Notes under the pieces: generated by a model
What the model was told of the DNA's origin: nothing
What the model saw: only the letters and a program-made list of their open reading frames with translations
Databases searched by the model: none
Source: Fragosphaeria purpurea
Taxonomy: Eukaryota; Ascomycota; Sordariomycetes; Ophiostomatales; Ophiostomataceae
Length of the DNA: 64,000 nucleotides
Direction: 5' to 3'
Assembly: GCA_002778095.1 (NCBI GenBank)
Contig: PCDL01000001.1
Span: forward strand, 2,418,001-2,482,000
Program-made: the position numbers and the translations under genes
In this document: in pieces, positions 1 through 10,677 of the stretch
Position numbering within the stretch: the first letter of the stretch is position 1
How the letters are laid out: the number at the start of each line of letters is the position of its first letter

Positions 1-701
1 GAACGTGTGCACGGGCTGCGGATGTGCCTTGTCCAATGCCACACTGGGAAGAACCGAGTTCGCAAAAATCAGACTGGACGGATCAGCCCGGGGCGTTGTG
101 CTGACCGATTGTGCTGGCTGCTCACTTGCCGTCGCCGGCGTCTCGACCGCCTGAGGCTCACTGAACTACGCCGATTGTTCGTTAGTATGTAATGAGAGTA
201 AATATTTTATGCGGCAGGGCACCCTACCTCGTCTTGCAGGCCCGTCCAAAGGTTTCTATAAAAACGTCAACAACGGACAGCGCTTGAAGGAAGCAAAGGG
301 GGAATCTAGGGTTGCTCGTACTGTCCAAAGATGGGTGCTCCGGTCTTCGGCCTTGCGGTCACATTCGACTGCTCGTTCTCTTCTTCTAGTCTTGGTGCGC
401 GGCTCGCCAGACGTGCCGAAGACGCTCGGCGCGGAGATGGTGGCAGCGGAGACGAAGGCTGTCTCTCAAGAATGTCCGACCGTCGCTGGCGCTTGCGCTG
501 GCTGTACGGCGCCCTAGTCCTAGGCACGCACTCCACACCCATACCAACGCACGCACTGCACGGGAGATGGCGGTCGCACCGCACCTTTCGCTGTTTGCAG
601 CGCAAGCAGGAATACTGCACCGCGACCGGCCGAGTCTCCGGCGAGCGTTCCGGGCTTCGTCGGCCGCCGGGGAGAGCTGTGGAAGTTGCCGGAGGAGCCA
701 T
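1..701 (-). CDS. Zn2Cys6 transcription factor, 5' part, runs off left edge
   Basis: Start of a fungal Gal4-type regulator. The start ATG is at 701-699. Residues about 31-59 hold the zinc cluster in the spacing C-x2-C-x6-C-x5-C-x2-C-x6-C (CLRCKQRKVRCD...CSAC...C), followed by a basic linker. The reading frame meets a TAG at 308-306, which looks like a truncation. However, a plausible intron at 321-161 (donor gtacga, branch tactaac near 180, acceptor ttcag) joins in phase to an open, Pro/Ser/Thr-rich stretch from 160 to base 1, as expected for the linker before the fungal middle-homology domain. Proposed exons are 701-322 and 160-<1. The DNA-binding class is certain; the intron is inferred. Target genes cannot be told. 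It is divergent from the hydrolase gene at 1246. Confidence 0.6.
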
Positions 702-1245
702 GTAGGCGAGTCACTTATTGAATGGCTTCTGCGTTTCGGGGGTCCGGTAATATGCCGTTATTGTTTGGAATATATGACGGTGACGATTTGGAGTTGGCTT
801 GGTGACGATGGCTGTCGGGTCATTGGGGGACAGACATCCCGCAACTTTCGGTGTTTTCGGCAGTTCCCGTTCTTAGTTCTTGCCCAATAGGGGTTCCGCT
901 TAGCTCATGATTACCATACGTTCTTGCAAGACCGTGTCGCACTGTGTGCTACGCCAAAAGCCAGGCAGACTGGTCGGACAGTCGCCATGTCGGACCCCGA
1001 GAGATGAAAAGCCGTGTTCAGAAGGAACAAAGACTCGCTTGAAACGTGCTCACTAGAAAAGAAAGAAAATCATTAACAGACTGCAAAGAACCGAACCGAC
1101 AACAAGGCGTGAAGATCAGCACGTTCTTTTGTCCCCTTTCCAGCGTCCAAACTTGCACGTGCAGAAGCGGCGTTTTAGCACGGTACGAGACCGAAACGTG
1201 CTGACTAACTCACCGCTACCTATCCGGCAACCCCCAGCAGCCAAG
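702..1245. other. Divergent intergenic region
   Basis: Shared upstream region of the minus-strand Zn2Cys6 regulator and the plus-strand FSH hydrolase. I see no convincing TATA box, no long ORF and no repeat. Such head-to-head placement of a regulator and an enzyme can mean co-regulation, but nothing in the sequence shows it. Confidence 0.5.
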
Positions 1246-2203
1246 ATGCGCATTCTTTGCCTCCACGGCAAAGGCACCAGCGGCAGCATCTTCCGGTCGC
1301 AGACAGGTATGTTTTGTGTTGCCGTTGTTGGGAAGCGGTCGTGTGTATCCCCCCAGCTAACAGAGTGGCGCAGCGGCTCTGCGCACAAGGCTGGACGAGT
1401 CGTTCGTCTTTGACTTTGTCGACGCGCCGTTCCGGTCGACCACGGCCCCCGGCGTCGACACGCTCTTCGGGGCTGACTCCGGTGCGTTCAGCTGGTGGCC
1501 GGAAGACACGGCCCAGGCCATCCGCGCGGCGCACCGCTGGCTGGACGACTACCTGGCGGCCAACGGGCCCTACGATGCCCTCATGGGCTTTTCCCAGGGC
1601 TGCTTGCTCATTGCCAGCTACCTGATGTACCGTGCGCGGGAGGAGACAGCGGCAGCAACAGCAGCAACAGCAGCAGCCCCGGCGCCACTTCCATTCCGTG
1701 GCGCCATTTTCGTCTGCGGCGGCGTGTCGTTCACCTCGCTGGCCGACCTGGGCGTGCCCATCCCCGCCCGGGCCGCGGCCATTGAGCGCCAGTCCGTGCA
1801 GGCGCTGCACCAGAGAACGCGCCAGTTCCAGGCGCTGGCGGCCCAGCCGGACCAGATCCAGCGCGGCGTCGGTCTGTGGGACGACACGTCCAACCTCGTG
1901 CACGACCCCAGCGGCGCGCTGCCCACGGACCCGCACGACGTGTTTGGCCTGGACTTTGCGTCGCCGTCGTTTCCGGCCGACCTCTTTCTCCCCCTGCCCA
2001 CGGTGCACGTCTACGGGCGCCGGGACCCGCGCTTCCCTTCGGCGATCCAGCTGGCACACTTTTGCCCCGTGCGTGCCATGTACGACCACGGCGGGGGCCA
2101 CGAGATCCCCCGGACGACCGACGTGTCGGTTCGCATTGCCGGTTTGATTACGCAGCTGGCCAGGGACATTGGCAGCATCGGCGCAGGGAGCGGCGGCAAA
2201 TGA
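1246..2203 (+). CDS. FSH-family serine hydrolase (alpha/beta hydrolase)
   Basis: Predicted 296-residue serine hydrolase of the fungal FSH1 family. Exons are 1246-1306 and 1374-2203; the intron has donor gtatgt and acceptor cag. The start MRILCLHG is the typical first beta strand of the family. The nucleophile elbow GFSQGC places the catalytic Ser at about residue 94. YGRRDP (Asp about 238) and GGGHEIP (His about 263) complete the triad at the expected distances from the C terminus. No signal peptide is visible, so it is probably cytosolic. Members include yeast Fsh1 and enzymes beside polyketide clusters, and substrates are mostly unknown. An Ala/Thr-rich insert encoded by CAG-like triplets lies around 1645-1680, between the elbow strand and the next strand. 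Family assignment is firm; the reaction is not predictable. Confidence 0.87.
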
Positions 2204-4567
2204 TGCCACAGACGCTACGAGCGCCACCCCACATAAAACGTATTTGGAGAAACAGCCTTCAACGGCGTAAAGTTGCCGAAAAGTTTTTTTTTTTTTTTTA
2301 TGTATGTCGTGTCTCGGTACGACGGCCAAAAGCACTTTATGCTGTGCGTCTGCCCATATATATCTCTAGAGACACACGAAGTATATTCGGATGGGACGTG
2401 GAAAGTAGAAGGATACATGAGGCAAAGCAAAGAATACAAAGAAACAGGTTTATACAAGGTAAAATCACGGCAATACCTTCCCGTTGAGAGAACGTTGCTT
2501 TGAAACTTGTCAAGCTACGCTACATGTTGTTAACGATGTACCAGCGGCAGAACTGGAGAAACTGAAAGAAACAAAGAAAAGAAAAGAAGAAGAAACGAAC
2601 GAAGGAAAAGAAACCGTCAGTCAGGAAAACGAAAGATGGCTGACGTGAACACTTGTTCGCTCTGACCTTGCGGCTAAAGGAAAATAAAAATCAGAATAAG
2701 GCTACGTAAGACGTAAGGCAACGCAAGAAACGCGTTTGTCTATGGGCCTTTCAGCCTCCGGCTCATTGTTACGTTCCATAGGCAGCCACAGCATTTGGAA
2801 GAATGTCTCGGAGTTTTGCAGGGGATGAACTCGGCAAAGCGGCTTGCCGTCCTGTGTCTACGAGATCCTTATTGAGTTTGTATTATGCCCTTGGCTGGTC
2901 GGTTTTGCTTTGCTTTTTCCTCGTGAAATGTCTCTTGCCTAAGTGTTTAAATGAAAATCCTTGACCATAATAAATTCTCGTCATCCTGTTCGTTCCGCGA
3001 TGTTTATGTCGACAGCATCGAAAGACGGTTTTATTTGATTTCGTTTCCCCTTTCGTCTTCTAGACTTTCTTCTTCTTTTTTTTTTCTCCCATGTTTATCT
3101 TTAGAATGTCTTCTAGTTGGCTGACCGACTTCCCGCGTCAAAAATTTACGTTGACTTTCCCTGTTATCCACACGGACTGCATTTATTTGTGTCTTTCATA
3201 TCAGAGGTTCTTTTTTTCTAGCCAACTGGTCTTTCGTTTGTGAAGGATTTCGGAAAATCCGGAGGCGTAATGATGTCTTATGGTGCCATTGAAGGCAGCC
3301 TTGCTTCTCTCTCTCCCAATTTGTATGATGCATCCCAGAAAAATAAATAAATCTCCTTTTCTTTCCCAAATTCTCGGCATTTTTGGGGCCTGCCTTGCGT
3401 GTTTGTTCTGGCTGCTACCACACAGGCAATCTAAACAGCAGCCATCCGGATCTCCTTTTATATGAGAGAGTGCTGATTTTCCCCGTCGTCTTTCTCTTGG
3501 CATTGCTTGTTTTTATGGTCTCTGGGAATCAGGCGAAAGAGAAAAGGAAGCTTGGCGGTCCACAACCTGCAAACTGCAAGGGGATGGACACGAAAGTGCG
3601 GAGGTTTTTTTATATTTTAATTTTTTTTCCTTCCTCTTTTTTCACCTCTCCCGCCCTCCCCCCTTTTCTTCCCCTTTCCGCTGGCTTACGCAGGTCACTC
3701 GTCTGTTTATATTGCCGTTTGCAATTCAGCCATATTCACCTTTCCCCCTGCACGCCTGTCTTATAGATTAAGGTTACAATGCCTATTTCCCATTTGTTTT
3801 ATTTTCCTCCTTCCCGTATTGGCCACATAGTATGCTTTTTTTTGAATTATTCAGGGGGTGGTGACGGAGGTTCGTCTGAATTCCTTTTTCGAGGTAAAAA
3901 CCATATTATCTTCTTACATAAAATGAGCCCGTAAAAGGGGCTATACTCATATTGTGTCTGGGAAGCCAAGAAGACGTTCCTAGGAGTTTATCCATACAAG
4001 TTCGTGAAGTGTGCCGTCAGAAACAAAAAAGGCCAAGACGCAAAGAGAATGAAAGTAAAAAATTAAGTGAGGGAAATGCTAAGAGCTTGGCGATAGATCT
4101 GAACAAAGCATAACAAAAAAAAAGAAAAAAAAAGAACAAAAAAACAGAAAATGAAATGCGGCGAGAGTACAACAGAGAAGCACAACCAGAAAACAACGAC
4201 ATGGCAAGGCTACAATATCCTTCATCTCGGTGATAAAAAAGGAATGCCGTGTCTTCGTCATCTAAACTAACTGCTCGGCTCCGCGGCTCTGCGTGTTGTT
4301 CACTCTGAGAGTTTTTGATTTATCCCTTTTGATTTATTTTTATTTCTGTTTTTCCTTTCACTTGAAGTCTTTGATTTTTTTTTTCTTTTTTTTCCCTGGC
4401 TCGTTGTATATAGTCCTCGCGGTGCTCCACCAACGTGGAGAGAAAAGCTCTCGTCTCCCCTTTTTTCTTTCTTTCTTCTTGTCCCCCCTTCCGTTCTTTT
4501 TGATTTTTCTTTCCTCCCCTCCCTAGGGTCAGGCCAGTTTCTCCTCCGTGCCACACGAACTCCCGCC
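2204..4567. other. Intergenic spacer, no gene seen
   Basis: About 2.4 kb between the hydrolase and the deacetylase. It is AT- and pyrimidine-rich with many short T and A runs (for example 2284-2300 and 4367-4395). Short ORFs here have low-complexity Phe/Ser/Leu composition and no recognisable domain. The last 250 bases before 4568 are strongly pyrimidine-rich on the plus strand, typical of fungal promoters and 5' leaders. Confidence 0.5.
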
Positions 4568-7291
4568 ATGCTTTTCCAACAGTTGCTGGGCGTCCTCGTG
4601 GCGGCCGGCTTCGGTGCCGTTGCCGAGGCCAAGTGCAACGGCGACTTGCAGATCGACAACTTTGCCAACTTCGCCAGCCTGACCAACAGCCAGAACAGTC
4701 CTGCCAGTGGTACGTAGTCTAGGGGTGCAGTCCCGTACGATGTACTGAATTTGTAGTAAAAAAAAAAGAAAAAAAAAACGGACGGAGACTGACACGCATT
4801 CGTCCAGATGACCAGAGCATGGCCAGCATCTCGGCGGCAAACAACGTCCTGAAGTTCACCCCAAAGGACGGCAACTCGTACTTCTACGAGTCCTTCCCGT
4901 GCGTCCAGGCCAAGTCCCAGGGCTACGGCGGCTTGCAGTTCACCATCACCTACCCGGCCGGCACCGACTTCACGTTGGAGGCGCAGACCCGGACGTCGTG
5001 CAACGCGGCCAACTACACGAGCGAGTGGTTCACCATCTCGGGCCTCTCGGGAACGCAGCAGGTCGTCACCCTCGACCTGAACGTGTACGAGACGTCCAAC
5101 CTCGACGCCATCACGGGCTTCGTCTTTGCCAGTTTCAGCAAGGTTGGGGCCTACACCCTGAGCGATCTCAGGTTTGTATGCCGCAACCTTGAGGCGCCGT
5201 CGCGCCGAGGTGAGCCTACGAAACCCCTTTCTTTTTCTTCTTCTCTTTTTCATTTTTTTCATTCGTCTTCGTCCGTCGTCAAAACTAACCCTCCTAGAGC
5301 CGCCCGCCTTGCCGCCTAATTCACACAACGTGCCGGCGACGCAGCCCCAAGACGTGCCGGGGCTCTTTCAGAAGAAGAGAAGCCAGCATGCTGCGTCGCC
5401 GCTCCCGGTCGGGCCGCTGGCCCTGATCCCGTCTTCCACCATTTTGTTTTCGCGTCCGCCTCCGACTCCCTTGTCCTCCGTGTCTTCCCTCGCCGCCGCC
5501 GCGCCGTCGGCCGTTCCGGCCATCACGACCTCGGCGCGGAGCACCATCATCACCGCCACCACCTACCTGCCCAAGCCCACGTCCGCGGCCGCCTGCCGCG
5601 ACCTCCTCATCGACGACTGGGAATCGCAGTCCCGCCTCACCTTTCTCTACTACAACTCCATGAAACAACCGTCCAGCGACGACAACACCATGAAGTCCAT
5701 CGTCGTCAACAACGACAACACCGTCACCATCACGCCCGCCAGCACCGACTCCTACTTTTACAGCCAGATGGCGTGCATCGACACCGTGGGCGTGTACGGC
5801 GGCATCTCGCTGAAAGTCCGGGCCGCGCCGGGCACGACTTTCGCCGTCCAGCTGGCGTCGCCGGCCACCTGCGGCAGCTCCAACTTCACGCAGACGCAGA
5901 CCCTGTCCACCACGGACCTCGGCTGGACGTTTGACGGCACGATGCGGGTGTACGCCATCCCGCTGGCCAAGTTCGCCGGCGCCGTCGACCTGACCAAGCT
6001 GTCCATGATCTACTTTTCGTCCCTGTCCAACGTGGTCACGTTTGGGCCCATGGGCTTCTACTGCGGCGAGCAGCCGGCCGGCCTGCAGCCGCCGCCGCAC
6101 ATGGTCAACGCGCAGAACCAGTACAACGTGCCGGCGCCGGCCAGCACCGAGGGCTCGCTGCTCATTGACGATTTCGAGGACCCGAGCAGCAACGCGCTGA
6201 ACCAGTGGCACGGCTGCGACGAGGACTGCGTGACGGCCGCGTTTGGCGACCACGCCGTGACGCTGCAGACGAACAACTCGGACCTGGCCTGGTACTCGCA
6301 GCTGGCCGACAACTGCGCGGACATCACGGCGTTCAACACCTCGTACCTGCACATCCCCTACAGCGGCAGCAACAAGTTCACCATCTCGCTGCAGCAGGCC
6401 AACGCGGCGTGCAACCCCAACGTGTCGCCGTTCCCCGAGACGTGGGACTCGCTCGAGGCCGCGCGCTACGCGACCGACACGGACATTTACATCCCGATTG
6501 CGCACTTCAACATCGACCTGCGCCGCGCGTCCACGTTTGCGTTCAAGGGCTTCTACACGACCGCGCCCACGACGCTGCACAAGATCGAGATCGTGCCGGC
6601 CGTGCCGGCCGGCTTCACCATGCCCAACAAGCTGCCCTCGGGCAACCTCGTGTTCGCGTGCAAGCGGCCCAACTCGTTTGCCTTTGCCATTGACGACGGC
6701 GACCCGACGCTGGCCCAGGAGGTCATGGAGATTGTCAAGTCGGAGAACATCGTCGTGACCTTCTTCACCGTCGGCCTGCCGCTCGAGGACCCGTCGACCA
6801 ACCTGTCGACGGTGTACCTGGACATGCAGGCGCGCGGGCACCAGATCGCGATGCACTCGTTTACGCACCCCAAGATGGAGGGGCTCGCCGACTACGCCGC
6901 CATCGACTGGGAGTACAACAACGACATCACGGCCGTGTCGCGGACGTTCAACAACTTCCACACGCCCTACTTCCGCCCGCCGTTCGGCACCGAGGGCGCG
7001 CGGATGCGGCAGCGCCTGGCGCTCGCGCTCAACATCACGGACCCGTACATTGTGATGTGGAGCATCGACGTCGAGGACTGGAAATGGGGCCTGTCGTCGA
7101 CGCCCGAGAAGCAGCTGGACGCCTTCAAGCGCGATCTGGGCAACGGCGGCAACCTGGTGGTGATGCACTACCTGTACCCGAACACGGTCAAGTACCTGCG
7201 GCAGTTCATCCGGCTGGCCAAGGCCACGGGCAAGCAGATGATGCGCGTGGACCAGTGCATGATGGACCCGCGCGCACCACCGTTGCCGTAG
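4568..7291 (+). CDS. Secreted polysaccharide (chitin-type) deacetylase with three N-terminal modules
   Basis: Predicted 845-residue extracellular carbohydrate esterase family 4 protein. Exons are 4568-4709, 4808-5209 and 5298-7291. A signal peptide (residues 1 to about 21, MLFQQLLGVLVAAGFGAVAEA) leads into three similar modules at about 23-178, 281-437 and 468-620. Each has an L-I/Q-I-D-D/N-aromatic opening and a central aromatic S-Y-F-Y or W-Y-S-Q strand. A Pro/Ala/Ser/Thr linker (about 182-280) separates the first two. The NodB catalytic domain follows at about 642-840, with metal ligands Asp648 (DD at 647-648) and HSFTH (His701, His705), then RPPFG (741-745), DVEDW (772-776) and VVMHY (His805). 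All five motifs are present, so it should be active, probably removing acetyl groups from chitin or a related wall glycan. The modules resemble carbohydrate-binding beta-sandwiches, which is inference. Confidence 0.85.
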
Positions 7292-7521
7292 ACCGCGGAA
7301 CGGTAAAAAGAGGAGCGAGTTTGTACATATGAAAATCAGGGCACAAAAAATAGCTGTCCCTCCCCATAGCGTCGGTGTGTTGCGTATTCAATTGGATTGG
7401 TTTTTTCATGCTTTTGCGTTTCTTTTTTTTTTTCTGGTGTAGTAACGTAACCATGGGCATCATGAACAGAACAGACGTACAGAAGCAGTGTAAGTCTGAA
7501 GGAAAGCAAAGTGAATGCAAC

Positions 7522-7640
7522 CAAAAAAAAGAAAAAACAAAAAACAAAAAAGAAAAAAGAAAAAACAAAAAACAAAAAACAAAAAACAAAAAACAAAAAA
7601 CAAAAAACAAAAAACAAAAAAAAACAAAAAACAAAACAAA
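7522..7640. repeat. A-rich tandem repeat, 7-base unit CAAAAAA
   Basis: From about 7566 to 7620 the sequence is an almost perfect array of the 7-base unit CAAAAAA (about 8 copies). It is flanked by degenerate A/G- and A/C-rich copies from 7522. It lies about 230 bases downstream of the deacetylase stop codon and is probably a slippage-prone simple repeat. Confidence 0.9.
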
Positions 7641-8911
7641 TGTTACACGCCATGAACGACTCACCACAATAACACGAATAAACGGACAGCACAGGCTTCC
7701 AAAATTATTCTAGTCAGACGTTAGCAGCAGAAATGAAATGCAAGAGATGTTTTGTAAAGAACTTGAAGCAGTTCGTAGGCAATGAATTGTGCTCCTACAA
7801 TCGATCGCCACCTTGTTACGTGCTTCTTTGCAAACACAAAATTGTTGTCATACGTTTTACACATGGCAACAGGCTCTCACTTTTCGTACAGAGACTTGTT
7901 CTATTTTTCATTCGTGGCAGGGAAAAAATTAAGCAAGATCCCCCGAAAAACCGGCGATGTTTCGTTGGCAGGATATTTTCGAATAACCATTCTTTTGAAA
8001 ATCAACCACTCTTGGCAAGGCAACCCTCATCAGAGAACGCATCTCGGCTCATTGACAAATCAAGCCGACGACATGTCCGGAACTACGACGCAACGGCCAG
8101 GAACATGGTTGCTGGTATCACAATTCCAAATATAAGATCAGACATACGAAGATGCTTTGCACGCTAAACCCTGGAAAAGCATATGGAGTAGTGCCTCCTG
8201 GCAACAAAATAAGATGACGGCAAAAGATATCTTGAAGTAAGTTCATGATATATGCTTCTTTGGGTTGCACCTAGGTCGCATTTTGCATGCGGCTGAGAGT
8301 TGACGGCCCTATTCAAGTGGCAAAAGCAGACGCCGACCGTCTTACATGCAGCACCGCCAACCACGCTATAGCCGTCTCCCTCTGGAGAAAACCATCCCGC
8401 AAGATTGCATTTTGGGTATCACTGACTACGGAAAACAAAGAAAAAACGGTTCTACCGCCGAGCCGTCTTGTAAGCCCCCCCTCTCTCCTCCCTCCTCTTG
8501 CCTCCCCCCTTCCAACAACCCAGACAGCTTTCTCTCGCCCCCCCCCTCCGTTGCATCGACCGCCAGAACGAGCTTACACGACACCCTCGGGAATGACCAT
8601 CCACGAATATTGAAGGCCGATGATGTGCTTTGGAAGCTATACTATGCGAGCTATGTAGATCCTCTGCTTCCCAGACCAGTCTGCAACCAATGACATGCCG
8701 CTGATTAGGGATGATGGCACCCCTTTGACCTCTCCCTGGGCGACGAAGACATACAACAAAGAAAAAAGAATTGCAAAGACAGGTGCTAGATTGCTACATG
8801 CTGACAGTGGCATTTGTTGTCTGCTTTACGTGATGGAGACCCCTCTTTCCTCTCGGCTTTGTGACTTGAAGATCCATAGGCTGCGATATATCATGCATAT
8901 ATTTTTTTTTT

Positions 8912-8925
8912 CTATATATAAAAAG
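8912..8925 (+). promoter_or_regulatory. TATA-like element upstream of catalase-related gene
   Basis: The sequence ctatatataaaaag lies about 150 bases before the ATG at 9076, preceded by a T run. Position and sequence fit a core-promoter TATA box; no transcription start was mapped. Confidence 0.5.
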
Positions 8926-9075
8926 GGAGGCCATTCCCGCCCGCAGACGTTGTTGATGATAGGCTACAAAGCATCCAACCATACGTAGAAGTGCTTTCTG
9001 CTTTGTTTGAATTTTCATCGACCTAATCCGTTCACATTTTTTTATCGTATCCTCAGAGACATCGGCACCGCAAAC

Positions 9076-10159
9076 ATGCCTCTGCCTACGGATGACAAGA
9101 TCGTCGGGGCCGCCAAGGAGGCCATTGATGTCTTCAAGGGCCTTGCCGGGGGACCGCACCCGGGATTCCGTCCAGGTATGTTGCTTTTTTGTTCACTCAC
9201 AAGCCCAAAGAGTTTGGCAGATGAAGCCCAACGGACCGGCGATGCTGATATCATAACCCCCCCAAAAAGCACACGCCAAGGGCATCCTTCTGAAGGGCAC
9301 GTTTACGCCGACGGCGGCGGCGGCGGCGCTTTCCAAGGCAACGCACTTCCAACAGGCATCGACGCCCGTGCTCGTGCGTTTCTCGTCCTCCACGGGTCTG
9401 CCGCAGATCCCCGACTCGGACCCCAACGGCAACCCGCGCGGCATCGCCCTCCGCTTTCTCCTGCCGGACAGCCCGTCGGGCCGTCGCCAGCACACGGACA
9501 TTGTCGCCCACAGCGCGCCGCTCTTTCCCGCTGCGACACCCGACGAAACGCTGGCGTTTTTCAAGGCCGTGGCCGGTGCCGGCAGCGACCCGGCCGCCTT
9601 CAGCGCCTTTGTCGCCGCCCACCCGGCCGCCCAGGCCTTTCTGCAGCTGCCCAAGCCCACCCCGTCGGCCTTTGCCCGGGAGACGTTCTACAGCGTGACG
9701 GCGTTCAAGCTGGTCAACGCCGCCGGCAAGGCCACCTACGTGCGGTACCGCATCGAGCCCGTGGCGGGCCCCGACAACCTCAGCGACGAGGTTGCGCGCG
9801 CCCAGGCGGCCGGCTTCTTGTACGCCGGCGTGCGCGCGCAGGTGCACGACAAGAAGGAGCCCATCCAGTTCCGGCTCGTGGTGCAGATCGGCCGGGACGG
9901 CGACGTCACCGACAACAGCACGGTGCGCTGGGCCGACGACGGGCCCGACAAGCGGGACGAGGTCGAGCTGGGCCGCGTGTCGCTCGACGCGCTGTTCGAC
10001 GAGAGCGACGACAACGGCGCCGCCGACGCCGCGCAGCAAAAGTACCTCATCTTTGACCCCGTTCCGCGTGTCGAGGGCGTCGAGCCGTCGGCGGACCCGC
10101 TGCTGGATTTCCGGGCGGCCATCTACCTGCTGAGTGGCCGCGAGCGACGGGCAGCGTGA
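9076..10159 (+). CDS. Catalase-related peroxidase (SrpA-like)
   Basis: Predicted 329-residue haem protein of the small catalase-like family, about half the size of true catalases. Exons are 9076-9175 and 9270-10159 (donor gtatgt, acceptor aag after a C-run). His35 in the HAKG motif is the expected distal haem histidine. PVLVRFSSSTG and GNPRGIALRFLL match the catalase core strands, and AFARETFYSVTAFK matches the later haem-side segment. There is no signal peptide and no C-terminal SKL-like peroxisome signal, so cytosolic location is likely. Relatives (SrpA type) act as peroxidases with organic substrates rather than strong catalases; that is family knowledge. Codon use and GC match the neighbours, so there is no sign of recent transfer. 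The family call is firm and the substrate unknown. Confidence 0.87.
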
Positions 10160-10639
10160 GGAAGAAGGGGGGAGGGGGGACTTGCTTGGGTTGGGGGGGA
10201 GTGAGTGACTTGATTCTCGATGGAAAGCTACATGCCGAAATAGCAAAATCACGATACCCGCTCAAGTTCTCGTCCCACTTCACAAAATCGTTTCAGTGCC
10301 GAGAAAGGGGTTGAGGAAAAATAGTGTAAAACCAAATTGAACGGAACGAACGAAACAAGCGCTCTCTAGGACGGGCCGCAGTCGATGCCCTACAACGGAA
10401 TCCAAGCTCTGCTTGCCACGGTCCACCGATTGGAGAACAACGAAGCACAAGACACACCTATCAAAAGCCAATGGGTTCAAGAAAAATCATGTTGATTGTC
10501 GTACGTTGTATATGAATTCTCGTTGCACTGCGGCTTCGTGTCACATCCATGGTTTTTCATATCAATGCGTAACACGTAACATGCTTAACATGACAACAGG
10601 AACAATAGGCAAGCAGTCCTCGGTGCGGATGCAGATTTG

Positions 10640-10677
<38 letters not shown>

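Larger units (their letters stand above)
7292..9075. other. Intergenic spacer with A-rich minisatellite and promoter
   Basis: Spacer of about 1.8 kb. It holds an A-rich tandem repeat at 7522-7640 and, near its right end, a TATA-like element at 8912-8925. A 144-codon ORF at 7733-8167 has no recognisable domain and lacks the GC bias of real exons in this window, so I do not call it. Confidence 0.5.

Noticed and set aside
2..154. A plus-strand frame with a CxxCxC pattern ending at 154
   Set aside because: The minus strand gives a better explanation: an open frame joined by plausible splice sites to the Zn2Cys6 exon. The cysteines are likely chance.
5321..7168. A 615-codon minus-strand frame opposite the deacetylase
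   Set aside because: Arg/Gly/Val-rich antisense artefact of high third-position GC. The plus strand has all five NodB motifs.
10640..10675. Poly(A) run as the 3' end of a retroelement
   Set aside because: No reverse transcriptase fragment, target-site duplication or element-like sequence lies upstream. Similar A/T runs occur throughout the spacers.
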